Shown here one piece after another: positions 9,337 to 17,975 of a stretch of 64,000 nucleotides of DNA. A program made the position numbers and the translations under genes. The notes under the pieces are model-generated. The model was not told the origin of the DNA, did no database searches, and saw only the letters and a list, made by a program, of their open reading frames with translations. Source of the stretch: an uncultured Paracoccaceae bacterium. GTDB lineage: Bacteria; Pseudomonadota; Alphaproteobacteria; Rhodobacterales; Rhodobacteraceae. The stretch spans positions 1 through 64,000 of the forward strand of contig CANMUM010000010.1 of NCBI GenBank assembly GCA_947501025.1, in the 5' to 3' direction. The first letter of the stretch is position 1. Every line of letters begins with the position of its first letter.

Positions 9337-10578
9337 TTATTCGTTAATTATATTATGTTCGGGGCCATAGGGGAATTTGGTGATGTTTTCCGCGCCATAT
9401 TTGCCAATGACCAAAATATCATGCTCCCTATACCCGCCAGCGCCAGCATTGCCTTCTGGTATCCAAAGCATTGGCTCCATTGAAACCACCATATTTTCAC
9501 TTAATACAGTGTCGATATCCTCACGGAACTCAAGGCCTGCCTCGCGGCCGTAATAATGAGACAGTACACCAAAGCTATGCCCATAGCCAAATGAGCGATA
9601 TTGAAGCAAATCACGTGATGCAAAAAATTCGTTGATCTCCGCACAAAGATCCGAGCATTTTATCCCAGGTTTGATGAGCGATATGCCGAGTTCATGCGCG
9701 GCGACATTCGCTTCCCAAATTTTAAGAGATTTAGCGTCGGGTTCACCAAGGAATAATGTGCGTTCAAGCGCGGTGTAATATCCTGAAATCATTGGAAATG
9801 TGTTGAGGCTGAGAATGTCACCTTTTTTAAGCTTGCGCGTTGTGACGGGATTATGGGCGCCATCTGTGTTGATACCAGATTGAAACCATACCCAATTATC
9901 GCGCAGTTCGGAATGAGGATGTGAGCGGGTAATTTCGATCTCCAAGGCATTGCGCCCAGCCATTGCGATTTCAATCTCGCTTGCACCTTCTTTGATGGCT
10001 TCATGAATGGCGAAGCCCCCGATATCTGCCACACGCGAACCTTCACGTATAAGCGCGATTTCGGCATCTGATTTGACCATGCGCTGCGCCATTGTATCGG
10101 AGGAAATATCAAATGATTTCAAATCATTAATGCAGTCTGTAAACTTTTTTTGCATCGCGCCAGTCACATGGTCGCCCTCAAATCCTATCTTGCGGGCATT
10201 GCCAATAAGATGAGCGATTGCGCGATAGAAATTGTCTCGCTTCCAGTCGGTATAGATCACATTTTCAAATGCCCCTCGGCGCCAAGGTTGCCCGCCATCG
10301 ATATTGGCTGTGACGGTTGTGGCTTTGTCATGGGTCACAACAAGGCCATAGGGACGACCAAAGCTGCAATACATAAAGCCCGAATAATAACCAATATTGT
10401 GCATGGAGGTCATAATAATAGCTTCAAGCCCTTGTTTTTTCATGATTTTGCGAAGGCCTGCAAGGCGCGTTTCATATTCGTTTTGGAGAAATGGCAAAAT
10501 GGCTTTCTCGCCATTATGATAGGTAAAAAACTCATTTTTACGAAAAGAATTGAGCTGGTTTTCTGTGTGATTTGACAT
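9337..10578 (-). CDS. Creatinase (creatine amidinohydrolase)
   Basis: Pita-bread-fold enzyme that hydrolyses creatine to sarcosine and urea. The sequence is strikingly like Pseudomonas creatinase, not just generic M24: SFGRPYGLVVT, NIDGGQPWRRGAFENVIYTD, WFQSGINTDGAHNPVTTRK, SGYYTALERTLFLGEP, YGHSFGVLSHYYGREAG and VVSMEPM. The residues matching catalytic His232, Glu262 and Glu358 of the Pseudomonas enzyme are all present in these motifs. Length 413 residues versus about 404. The ATG at 10578 has a GGAGA site; an upstream start at 10623 is less likely. No creatininase or sarcosine-oxidase gene is adjacent. Confidence 0.9.
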   Translation of the reverse strand: MSNHTENQLNSFRKNEFFTYHNGEKAILPFLQNEYETRLAGLRKIMKKQGLEAIIMTSMHNIGYYSGFMYCSFGRPYGLVVTHDKATTVTANIDGGQPWRRGAFENVIYTDWKRDNFYRAIAHLIGNARKIGFEGDHVTGAMQKKFTDCINDLKSFDISSDTMAQRMVKSDAEIALIREGSRVADIGGFAIHEAIKEGASEIEIAMAGRNALEIEITRSHPHSELRDNWVWFQSGINTDGAHNPVTTRKLKKGDILSLNTFPMISGYYTALERTLFLGEPDAKSLKIWEANVAAHELGISLIKPGIKCSDLCAEINEFFASRDLLQYRSFGYGHSFGVLSHYYGREAGLEFREDIDTVLSENMVVSMEPMLWIPEGNAGAGGYREHDILVIGKYGAENITKFPYGPEHNIINE

Positions 10579-10758
10579 AATGTCTCCTACAATAAGCCGG
10601 GCGTGCAGGACGGTTATGCGCATATATATGCGGTCATTTGGGGGATTTTTGTGACGCCATCACAAGCCCATTTGATGATATGAATTTGCGCCCAAAAAAG
10701 ACTTCGGTCAAGAGATTTTTTCTATTTACGAATTGCCAAATGAACCCAATATTCATGT

Positions 10759-10802
10759 ACCGTAATCGCACGGTAATCAGCCCGTAATAGGTCGGTATGG
10801 TT
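10759..10802. repeat. Four tandem 11-bp imperfect repeats upstream of creatinase
   Basis: ACCGTAATCGC (10759-10769), ACGGTAATCAG (10770-10780), CCCGTAATAGG (10781-10791) and TCGGTATGGTT (10792-10802, weaker) follow one another without gaps. The period of about one helical turn places the GTAAT cores on one face of the DNA, as in multi-site operators. They lie about 180 bp upstream of the creatinase start and directly downstream of the FRG gene. Confidence 0.5.
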
Positions 10803-10806
10803 TTGA

Positions 10807-11289
10807 TTAATCAATCCGTTCAGCTTTGCTGTATTTTTGAGTTATCGCAGCGGCGGAGCTGTCGAGATCGGCCATGAGGGTTTCTTCGGTGACATTGAGC
10901 ATTTCAAGCTCGCGGCGCATTTGCTCTTTTGCCTCTCCTGGGACAATAAAGCGGGCATGACCATAGCAGGGGATATTGGGATTGAGTTTGAGAATTTTGT
11001 CACGTTCATAGCGGCTATGAAGGGCGGAGATGATGAATGCGCCTGATTGCGCTTTGACGCGCTCAATGCGGCGCTCTGGCTCGACGATAAAGGGGCGGAG
11101 GAAATCGCCATAATTGAAACGCTCTTGAAAATGCGGTTTTTCTTCCTGAATATAATTGAGGAGCTTATCTCGTGCGCTATGAAACGATCCGCTTTTGTCG
11201 CGGCCAAGCATTGTGCATTGTTCACGAAATGAGAGCCTTGTAAAATTGGCAAGGATGGAGATGGTATCGGAATTAAAGGGTTTGATCAT
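10807..11289 (-). CDS. C-terminal half of a frameshifted FRG-domain protein
   Basis: The 160-residue product begins IKPFNSDTISILANFTRLS, which in FRG-domain proteins lies in the middle of the domain, and continues with FLRPFIVEPERRIERVKAQS and GAFIISALHSRYERD, the usual C-terminal FRG segment. Upstream in the same frame, sequence without a start codon reads GSHGHVHIFLPSKG, which is the expected preceding FRG strand. The gene is therefore very likely the 3' part of the gene at 11286-12059, separated by a 1-nt deletion. The ATGA overlap could still allow coupled translation as a split protein. Confidence 0.75.
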   Translation of the reverse strand: MIKPFNSDTISILANFTRLSFREQCTMLGRDKSGSFHSARDKLLNYIQEEKPHFQERFNYGDFLRPFIVEPERRIERVKAQSGAFIISALHSRYERDKILKLNPNIPCYGHARFIVPGEAKEQMRRELEMLNVTEETLMADLDSSAAAITQKYSKAERID

Positions 11290-12059
11290 TCCTTTGCTTG
11301 GCAGAAAAATATGTACATGGCCATGACTGCCTGATTGCCGCCGCTTGCGTTGAATAAGGCGACGAGGGGATTTCGGGTGACGTCGAGGAGACGATTGGGG
11401 AGGCCGTGATGGCGGGCAGTGACCATTTTGGCGAAATGCGAGCTTTGTTCAAAACTTGCGGGATTGCGGGTCATCATATCTGTCATGATGTCAGCCTCAT
11501 AGCGCTGATGGCGAAAGGCTTTGCGGACTTTGTCATAGCGATTGATCACGGGCGCGAGCTTGTAATTTATATCACTTTCCCCACGGAAATAGGGCTGGTC
11601 AGATGTTTTGATGAGCTTTTGAATGTCTTCATTATCTAGAAATTCAGAAACGGAAGAAATTGCGATGGGTTCGAATGGCTCATGTTTTTGCTGGTCTTGA
11701 TCATTCCAAAAATTGGCTTGCCAATAGTGGGCACCCTGCAGATTGGTACCTTGAAGATCAGCCTCAAAAAGATCTGCGCTCTGAAGATTTGCCCTCCAAA
11801 AGCCCGTGTTTCGTAGATTGCTGAAAGACATATCAGCGCTTTGTAGATTGGCCCAGCCAAATGCCGTGCGCTTGAGATCGGCTCCTAAAAGCACCGCGCC
11901 TTCAAGATTCGCATTCCAAAGCATCGCGCCTTGGAGATTAAAATCAATAAGATCCGCGCCTTGAAGGTCTGGCCTAAAGTGCCTTCCTTGTTTTCTTTGC
12001 CATTTGTTCCATGCTTCGGGGCCTTCGTGGAGTTTTGCGAGATGTTCTTTATTGGCCAT
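11286..12059 (-). CDS. Pentapeptide-repeat plus FRG-domain protein, N-terminal part (frameshifted)
   Basis: Residues ~30-120 form pentapeptide repeats (A[D/N]LQ[G/S]A units, for example LQGADLIDFNLQGAMLW), which fold as a right-handed beta helix. Residues ~150-240 start an FRG domain, named for its Phe-Arg-Gly motif (QPYFRGESDINYKLAPVI), and include RHHGLPNRLLDVTRNPLVAL. The domain is cut off after ALFNASGG, where the frame shifts and stops 17 codons later; the rest of the domain is encoded at 10807-11289. FRG proteins have been linked to phage defence, but a role here is inferred and the gene may be dead. Confidence 0.8.
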   Translation of the reverse strand: MANKEHLAKLHEGPEAWNKWQRKQGRHFRPDLQGADLIDFNLQGAMLWNANLEGAVLLGADLKRTAFGWANLQSADMSFSNLRNTGFWRANLQSADLFEADLQGTNLQGAHYWQANFWNDQDQQKHEPFEPIAISSVSEFLDNEDIQKLIKTSDQPYFRGESDINYKLAPVINRYDKVRKAFRHQRYEADIMTDMMTRNPASFEQSSHFAKMVTARHHGLPNRLLDVTRNPLVALFNASGGNQAVMAMYIFFCQAKE

Positions 12060-12219
12060 ATGTGTTTCTTTATTGTGTTTGAGGGAAGTTTATCGCCTTG
12101 CGCGGGTTATGCAAGCTATGATTGTGTGGTTTGTGGTGTTCAAGATATTGAAAAAATGTACATAAAATCTGATTTTCGAGCCAAAATGTTAATTTTTATC
12201 GCCAGAATCCGCTTTTTAC

Positions 12220-12248
12220 TTGCAGGCGCGGGCGCGGGTCATTAATTT
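12220..12248 (+). promoter_or_regulatory. Candidate promoter for fabF-mltG
   Basis: TTGCAG (12220-12225) and TAATTT (12243-12248) with 17-nt spacing, 75 nt before the fabF start. The gap from 12060 to 12322 holds no other gene that I can support. Confidence 0.3.
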
Positions 12249-12322
12249 GACGGTGATATTATTTAAGGCCCGTTCAAAAAATGGGCAGATTGATAATCAT
12301 AGGCAGAATGCAAGGAGGCAAT

Positions 12323-13582
12323 ATGCGCAGAGTCGTCGTTACAGGATTAGGAATGGTTTCACCGCTTGCAACGGGGGTTGATGCGACATGGGAACGTATT
12401 TTGGCGGGGAAATCTGCGGCGCGCATGATGGAAGGTTTTGAAACCTCTGATCTCAAAACGAAATATGCTTGCCAAATTCGCCGCGGTGATGGCACGGATG
12501 GAACATTCAATCCAGATGATTTCATGACGGGTAAAGAACAGCGCAAGGTTGATGATTTTATCATTTACGGCATGGCTGCGGCTGCGCAAGCGGTTGAGGA
12601 TGCGGCTTGGATGCCTGAAGATGAAGAAGCCAAGTTGCGCACTGGTGTGATGATTGGTTCGGGAATTGGCGGGTTGAATTCGATTGCAGACACAGCGGTG
12701 ATGATGAATGAAAAAGGCCCGTCACGCGTGAGTCCGTTTTTTATCCCAGGGGCGTTGATCAATCTCGTATCTGGCCAAGTGTCAATTAAATATGGCTTTA
12801 AAGGACCAAATCACTCGGTGGTGACGGCATGTTCAACAGGTGCGCATGCGATTGGTGATGCGGCGCGGTTGATTGCGTTTGATGATGCGGATGTCATGAT
12901 TGCAGGCGGCACAGAAAGCCCGATTGGACGTGTTGGGATTGCAGGTTTTAATGCGTGTAAGGCTCTCTCGACAAAATGGGATGAAGACCCAACCAAAGCT
13001 TCGCGCCCTTATGATAATGACCGTGATGGTTTTGTGATGGGTGAGGGCGCTGGTATTGTGGTACTTGAAGAATATGAGCACGCGAAAGCACGCGGTGCCA
13101 AAATATATGCAGAGATATTGGGTTATGGTCTTTCGGGCGATGCTTATCATATCACCGCACCCGCAGAAGATGGCGATGGTGGTTATCGAGCTATGGCGGC
13201 TGCGCTCAAACGTGCGGGGCTTGAGCCGGATGCGGTTGATTATGTCAATGCACATGGGACATCTACAATGGCCGATACGATTGAGCTTGGGGCGGTTGAG
13301 CGATTGCTTGGTGATCATGCAAAAAATGTGACGATGTCATCCACAAAATCGAGCATTGGTCATCTTTTGGGAGCTGCTGGAGCGGTTGAGGCGATTTTCT
13401 GCGTTCTTGCATTGCGCGATCAAATTGCACCACCAACAATTAATCTTGATAATCCAGCTGTGGAACCAAAATTGAATTTGGCTGCAAATAATGCTCAAAA
13501 ACGCAAAATTGATGTTGCTATGTCCAATAGTTTTGGGTTTGGCGGAACCAATGCCAGCTTGCTGATGGGTAAGGCGCCTTAA
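12323..13582 (+). CDS. fabF: 3-oxoacyl-ACP synthase II (FabF)
   Basis: Condensing enzyme that extends acyl-ACP with malonyl-ACP. The thiolase fold carries the Cys-His-His triad: VVTACSTGAHAIG (Cys), VNAHGTSTMADTIE (His) and SSTKSSIGHLLGAAG (Lys, His), plus NSFGFGGTN near the end. The chosen ATG follows AGGAGG by 4 nt and gives the standard start MRRVVVTGLGMVSPL; the frame extends 14 codons further upstream but lacks a ribosome site there. Its stop overlaps the mltG start by 1 nt. Confidence 0.97.
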   Translation: MRRVVVTGLGMVSPLATGVDATWERILAGKSAARMMEGFETSDLKTKYACQIRRGDGTDGTFNPDDFMTGKEQRKVDDFIIYGMAAAAQAVEDAAWMPEDEEAKLRTGVMIGSGIGGLNSIADTAVMMNEKGPSRVSPFFIPGALINLVSGQVSIKYGFKGPNHSVVTACSTGAHAIGDAARLIAFDDADVMIAGGTESPIGRVGIAGFNACKALSTKWDEDPTKASRPYDNDRDGFVMGEGAGIVVLEEYEHAKARGAKIYAEILGYGLSGDAYHITAPAEDGDGGYRAMAAALKRAGLEPDAVDYVNAHGTSTMADTIELGAVERLLGDHAKNVTMSSTKSSIGHLLGAAGAVEAIFCVLALRDQIAPPTINLDNPAVEPKLNLAANNAQKRKIDVAMSNSFGFGGTNASLLMGKAP

Positions 13583-14622
13583 TGAGCAAGAAGCCTAAGA
13601 CAGAAGAGAAAGCGCTAGCCAAGCCGAAAAAGCGTTTCTCACGACTTTCTATGCTTGTCAATCTTTTGGTCTTTATGCTTGTTTTAGCACTTGTAGCTGC
13701 CTATCTTGTGAAAGAATATTTTGTGAGGGCAGGTCATCACAGTGAGGTTGTGGTGATTGATGTCCCACAAGGTTCGGGTCTTAATGCTGTCACCAAAATA
13801 TTGGAAGATCGGGATTTGATCGCGAATGCAACCTTTTTTAAGGTCGCCGCATATTATCAAGGCATTGAGAGCGACTGGAAATTTGGTGAATATGAAATCC
13901 CAGCACATGCGTCTATGGCGGATATTCAAGACATTTTGACGGAAGGCAAAGCCATTCAGTTGAGCGTCACGCTCCCAGAAGGGTTGACGTCATGGCAATT
14001 TGTTCAAAGGCTTAACGCCGTGCCTGAACTGACTGGTGAGATAACGGAGATACCCGCTGAGGGGTCGCTCGCACCAAATACATATTCATTCTTGCGTGGA
14101 GATGACCGTCAATTGATTATTGATCGTATGCAAGAAGATCAGATCGAGACTCTCGCACAAGCTTGGGAAAATCGTGCCGAAGGTTTGCCGCTGAACTCTC
14201 CAGAGGAATTATTGATCTTGGCAAGTATCGTTGAGCGTGAAACGGGCAATGCTGAAGAGCGCCCGATTGTTGCATCTGTATTTGTTAATCGATTAAATCA
14301 AGGTATCAAATTACAAACCGATCCGACAGTGATCTATGGCATTACATTGGGTGAAGGTGGTCTTGGCCGCGGTTTGCGCCGCTCAGAACTTAATCGTGAG
14401 ACTCCCTATAATACATATGTCATCCCAGGTCTTCCACCAACGCCAATTGCAAATCCAGGTAAGGCGGCTTTGCAAGCCGTGGCTAATCCTGCTGATACTG
14501 AGTTTATTTATTTTGTCGCTAAAACGTTAAGTCCTCGTGATGGACATGTGTTTGCAAAAACACTTGATGAACATAATGCGAATGTAGCTAATTATAGAAG
14601 ATTAGAATCCGAAGCGAATTAA
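13582..14622 (+). CDS. mltG: Endolytic transglycosylase MltG (YceG-like)
   Basis: Inner-membrane lytic transglycosylase that cuts nascent glycan strands to terminate peptidoglycan polymerisation. A basic N-terminal tail and one transmembrane segment (residues ~25-45, LVNLLVFMLVLALVAAY) precede a LysM-like region and the YceG domain, with the catalytic Glu in LILASIVERETGN and the signature LQTDPTVIYGI. Length 346 residues. Start codon overlaps the fabF stop (TAATG), so translation is coupled; fabF-mltG adjacency is common in proteobacteria. Confidence 0.95.
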   Translation: MSKKPKTEEKALAKPKKRFSRLSMLVNLLVFMLVLALVAAYLVKEYFVRAGHHSEVVVIDVPQGSGLNAVTKILEDRDLIANATFFKVAAYYQGIESDWKFGEYEIPAHASMADIQDILTEGKAIQLSVTLPEGLTSWQFVQRLNAVPELTGEITEIPAEGSLAPNTYSFLRGDDRQLIIDRMQEDQIETLAQAWENRAEGLPLNSPEELLILASIVERETGNAEERPIVASVFVNRLNQGIKLQTDPTVIYGITLGEGGLGRGLRRSELNRETPYNTYVIPGLPPTPIANPGKAALQAVANPADTEFIYFVAKTLSPRDGHVFAKTLDEHNANVANYRRLESEAN

Positions 14623-14739
14623 TTTATCTATAATGATTGAGAATATATGAGCGATGATACCTCTAGCCTATCGCAGCTTGGAATTTTCCATTGTACCGTA
14701 CGGTTCTAGAGCTTTGAAAAACTTAGAAAAATTCCGTTA

Positions 14740-14763
14740 ACCCTTTGTAAGGGTCTGTTTTTA
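14740..14763 (+). terminator. Terminator between mltG and the GTA operon
   Basis: ACCCTT-TGT-AAGGGT hairpin followed by CTGTTTTTATT. It ends exactly where the -35 element of the next promoter begins, isolating GTA transcription from fabF-mltG. Confidence 0.65.
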
Positions 14764-14792
14764 TTGACTTTACGAACGCTGTAAAGTATAAC
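14764..14792 (+). promoter_or_regulatory. Strong sigma70-like promoter of the GTA operon
   Basis: TTGACT (14764-14769) and TATAAC (14787-14792) separated by 17 nt, about 100 nt before the first GTA gene. No full CtrA box (TTAA-N7-TTAA) was found next to it; only a TTAACC half-site at 14737-14742, within the upstream terminator. A 10-bp palindrome ACCGTACGGT lies at 14695-14704. Confidence 0.65.
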
Positions 14793-14890
14793 TATTACAT
14801 GCTGGACGAGATGGACAAAACGACGAAGGAATAATCCTGAAGCTGTTTTATTTATCTTTACTCGGATCATTTTAGAAAGGGATCGATAAA

Positions 14891-15220
14891 ATGACACGAG
14901 CAATACAAACACAAATGGAAACGACGACAACATCAAACGAGCTTGAAATCGAGCTTACAAAAGATACGTATAATCGGGCAAAACGTGCGATTAACAGATC
15001 TGCAAACCGCGTTGAAGAAGCGGTTGAGGGTGCTGACGAGAAAACTCTCTTGGTGCTTGAGAAGAATTTGGCCATGCATAATAAAATGCTGGACAATTTG
15101 ATGAAACTTACAGGAGGACTTAATGCAGGTCAGCCAGAATCCAAAACAGTCGAAATCGACCTTGATGCCGCAAGAAGCGAAATTGTTGAAAGACTATCTC
15201 GCATCCGCTCAGCCTCATGA
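14891..15220 (+). CDS. GTA small terminase subunit (g1-like)
   Basis: A 109-residue helical protein in the position of RcGTA g1, the small terminase subunit that helps the motor engage DNA. The middle is a predicted coiled coil (residues ~20-80, NRAKRAINRSANRVEEAVEG) and the C-terminus ends DAARSEIVERLSRIR. Ribosome site AAAGGGATC precedes the ATG. Its last 98 nt overlap the large-terminase gene in another frame. Assignment rests mainly on position and size. Confidence 0.8.
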   Translation: MTRAIQTQMETTTTSNELEIELTKDTYNRAKRAINRSANRVEEAVEGADEKTLLVLEKNLAMHNKMLDNLMKLTGGLNAGQPESKTVEIDLDAARSEIVERLSRIRSAS

Positions 15221-16523
15221 GCTTGACGACTTTTTAAACAGTCTATCGCCAAATACGATTGCTGCAATGCCTTGGTTATTTGATATCTGGGCATTGCCGC
15301 ACCAAACACCTCCAGAAGGTAATTGGCGTAATTGGCTTCTTCTTGGGGGACGCGGCGCGGGGAAAACCCGCGCTGGCGCCGAGTGGATACGTAGTCTTGT
15401 CGAGGGCTCTACACCCTCAGAGGCAGGACAATATAAACGGATTGCATTGGTCGCTGACACAATAGACCAAGCGCGGGAAGTTATGATTTTTGGAGAAAGC
15501 GGAATTCTTGCATGTACGCCGCCAGATCGTAGGCCTAAATGGGTTGCAACACGCAAAATGCTTGAATGGCCAAATGGCGCTACGGCACAGATTTTTTCTG
15601 GCTCTGAGCCTGAAAGTTTACGGGGGCCACAATTTGATGCAGCTTGGCTTGATGAATTTGGAAAGTGGAAAAAAGCCAAAGATACATGGGAAATGCTGCA
15701 ATTTGGTCTTCGTTTAGGCGATGATCCAAAAATATTAATTACAACAACACCTCGGACTGTGGGCATCTTAAAAAAACTTATGGATGACCCAGATACGGTT
15801 CAAACACACGCACCAACGGATGCAAATCGTGCGAATTTGGCACCTGGTTTTTTAGAAGCCATTGAAACGCAATATGCAGGAACACGACTTGGTCGCCAAG
15901 AAATTGACGGTGAGATGATCACCGATGTTGATGGTGCTTTATTTACATATGAGATGATTGAACGTTGCAGAGAGGATGCGCCAGAAAAGTTTGACCGCAT
16001 CATTGTCGCGGTTGATCCACCAGCAAGTCACCATTCCAAATCAGATGAATGCGGTATTATTGTCGCAGGAGCTGTTTTTGACGGGCAGGACCAGCGTAAT
16101 TGGCGTGCATATGTGTTGGCAGATTTATCGATGAAACAAGCAAGGCCTGAAGAATGGGCTGCTCGAGCAGTTGCTGGCTATCATGAATTTGGTGCTGATT
16201 GTGTTCTTGCTGAAGTCAATCAAGGCGGGAACATGGTAGAGAGCTTAATTAAGCAAGTTGACCCATCCACAGCTTTTCGAGCAGCAAGAGCGACACATGG
16301 CAAAAGTATTCGCGCTGAACCTATTGCAGCACTTTATGCACAAGGCCGAGTTAAACATGTCGATATTTTTGAATCTCTTGAAGATCAAATGCTGTTGATG
16401 ACAACCACTGGTTTTCATGGCGGAGGAAGTCCAGATCGGCTTGATGCGATGGTATGGGCGATCAATGAGTTAATGGTTAATAAAACGGTCGTTAAATTCG
16501 AACCAAAAATTCGCGGTTTATAA
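15123..16523 (+). CDS. GTA large terminase (g2, TerL)
   Basis: ATPase/nuclease that packages host DNA headfuls into GTA capsids. Walker A GGRGAGKT lies at residues 75-82 and Walker B AAWLDE at 173-178; the RNase-H-like nuclease domain starts with IIVAVDPPASHH. The segment FDIWALPHQTPPEGNWRNW before Walker A is typical of the GTA family. The start at 15123 follows AGGAGG by 6 nt, giving a long overlap with g1; an internal ATG at 15165 would shorten this. Length 466 residues, intact. Confidence 0.95.
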   Translation: MQVSQNPKQSKSTLMPQEAKLLKDYLASAQPHELDDFLNSLSPNTIAAMPWLFDIWALPHQTPPEGNWRNWLLLGGRGAGKTRAGAEWIRSLVEGSTPSEAGQYKRIALVADTIDQAREVMIFGESGILACTPPDRRPKWVATRKMLEWPNGATAQIFSGSEPESLRGPQFDAAWLDEFGKWKKAKDTWEMLQFGLRLGDDPKILITTTPRTVGILKKLMDDPDTVQTHAPTDANRANLAPGFLEAIETQYAGTRLGRQEIDGEMITDVDGALFTYEMIERCREDAPEKFDRIIVAVDPPASHHSKSDECGIIVAGAVFDGQDQRNWRAYVLADLSMKQARPEEWAARAVAGYHEFGADCVLAEVNQGGNMVESLIKQVDPSTAFRAARATHGKSIRAEPIAALYAQGRVKHVDIFESLEDQMLLMTTTGFHGGGSPDRLDAMVWAINELMVNKTVVKFEPKIRGL

Positions 16524-16550
16524 TTAATTCAAATAGATAAGGAGTGGTCT

Positions 16551-17726
16551 ATGGCGTTTAAGCTATTTGCCAAGTCAGAGCCTGTGCCTGAAAAGAAAGC
16601 AGGGATACCGATGGGTGTTGTTGAATTTACAGGGCCAGTGAATGCAATTTGGAGCGGCCGATCAGCAGCATCTTTAACGCGAACGGGGTTTCTAAATAAT
16701 CCGATTGGTTTTCGTTGTATAAAGCTCATTGCTGAGAGTTCTGCTGCATTAGATTGGGTGCTACAAGATGATCAAATGCGATACTCATCTCACCCCATCC
16801 TTTCGCTGATCAACAGACCCAATGCTCACCAAGGTGGTGCAAGCTTTCTTGAAGAGTTTTATGGGCAAATCTTGCTAACTGGAAATGGCTATATTGAAGC
16901 TGTTACCAATGAGGATGGGGTCCCAGTTGCATTGCATGTCTTGCGCTCAGATCGCATGAGCGCTGTTCCTGGTCGAGATGGTTGGCCAGTTGCATATGAA
17001 TACAAAGTTGGAAAATCGAAATGCCGCTTTCCACTTGATGAGGTGTTCCCTCGTATTTTGCATGTAAAAAGTTTTCACCCACAAGATGATCATTATGGTT
17101 TGTCACCATTAATGGCTGCAGCAAGTGCAATTGATGTTCATAATGCTGCAAGCCAATGGTCAAAAGCTTTGCTAGATAATGCTGCCCGTCCTTCTGGAGC
17201 TATAGTGTATAAAGGAGTGGACGGAAACGGCTCTATGTCAAATGATCAATATTCCAGACTGGTTGATGAACTTGAGAGCAATCATCAAGGTGCCAAAAAT
17301 GCTGGGCGGCCTATGTTGCTTGAGGGTGGCTTGGATTGGAAGCAAATGGGCTTTAGTCCTTCTGATATGGAGTTTCACCAAACAAAAGCAAGCGCCGCAC
17401 GTGAAATATCACTAGCCCTTGGGGTTCCCCCAATGTTGCTTGGGCTTCCTGGTGATAATACTTACGCAAATTACCAAGAAGCTAATCGCGCTTTTTTCAG
17501 GTTAACAATTTTGCCATTAGTAAGCCACTTAGCATCGGCACTTTCACACTGGTTGAATCGCTCTGATATATCAGAAGAGGATATCGAACTTCGTGTTGAT
17601 ATGGATAAGCTTCCAGCTCTTGCTAGTGAACGAGAGCAAGATTGGCGACGTATTTCCTCAGCTGATTTTTTGAGCGACTCAGAGAAACGAACAATGCTTG
17701 GTTTCCCTGCGGAGATCGAATCTTAG
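16551..17726 (+). CDS. GTA portal protein (g3, HK97 type)
   Basis: Forms the dodecameric ring at the capsid vertex through which DNA enters and leaves. HK97-portal family features: NPIGFRCIKLIAESSAALDW, LPGDNTYANYQEANRAFFR and REISLALGVPPMLLGLPG. Length 391 residues, as in RcGTA. Ribosome site AAGGAGTGG lies before the ATG. Stop is directly followed by the start of the next gene. Confidence 0.95.
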   Translation: MAFKLFAKSEPVPEKKAGIPMGVVEFTGPVNAIWSGRSAASLTRTGFLNNPIGFRCIKLIAESSAALDWVLQDDQMRYSSHPILSLINRPNAHQGGASFLEEFYGQILLTGNGYIEAVTNEDGVPVALHVLRSDRMSAVPGRDGWPVAYEYKVGKSKCRFPLDEVFPRILHVKSFHPQDDHYGLSPLMAAASAIDVHNAASQWSKALLDNAARPSGAIVYKGVDGNGSMSNDQYSRLVDELESNHQGAKNAGRPMLLEGGLDWKQMGFSPSDMEFHQTKASAAREISLALGVPPMLLGLPGDNTYANYQEANRAFFRLTILPLVSHLASALSHWLNRSDISEEDIELRVDMDKLPALASEREQDWRRISSADFLSDSEKRTMLGFPAEIES

Positions 17727-17969
17727 ATGTCCGTAGTGCGTTCAGGGGGGTCTCGTTTTTTGTATGACCCATTTGATGCTGCAAATGCACGCATTGAAAC
17801 CCATGAAAAAGTTTCACAAGAGCGCTGGATCGCACTTGAGCGCCGCTTGGATGGTATAGAGACAATGCTTGAGCGACAAGAACGTCGTATCTGGTTAGCC
17901 GTATATGGGGCTGCAACATTGTTTGCAGGTGATCGAATTTATCAAATGTTATCGACAGTCACAACTTAG
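17727..17969 (+). CDS. GTA small accessory protein (g3.5 position)
   Basis: An 80-residue protein starting with no gap after the portal stop. It has an amphipathic, charged middle (ERWIALERRLDGIETMLERQ) that may form a coiled coil, then a short hydrophobic stretch (IWLAVYGAATLFAG). It occupies the place of the small unnumbered gene between portal and protease in RcGTA-type clusters. No function can be assigned. Confidence 0.65.
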   Translation: MSVVRSGGSRFLYDPFDAANARIETHEKVSQERWIALERRLDGIETMLERQERRIWLAVYGAATLFAGDRIYQMLSTVTT

Positions 17970-17975
17970 GAGTGA

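Noticed and set aside
11281-11340. Programmed -1 frameshift joining the two FRG frames
   Set aside because: No canonical slippery heptamer or downstream structure was seen, and the family pattern fits a shift earlier, at GGCGGC. A plain deletion is simpler.
14731-14745. Possible CtrA box near the GTA promoter (TTAACC)
   Set aside because: Only one half-site is present, and the bases are better explained by the ACCCTT/AAGGGT terminator stem.
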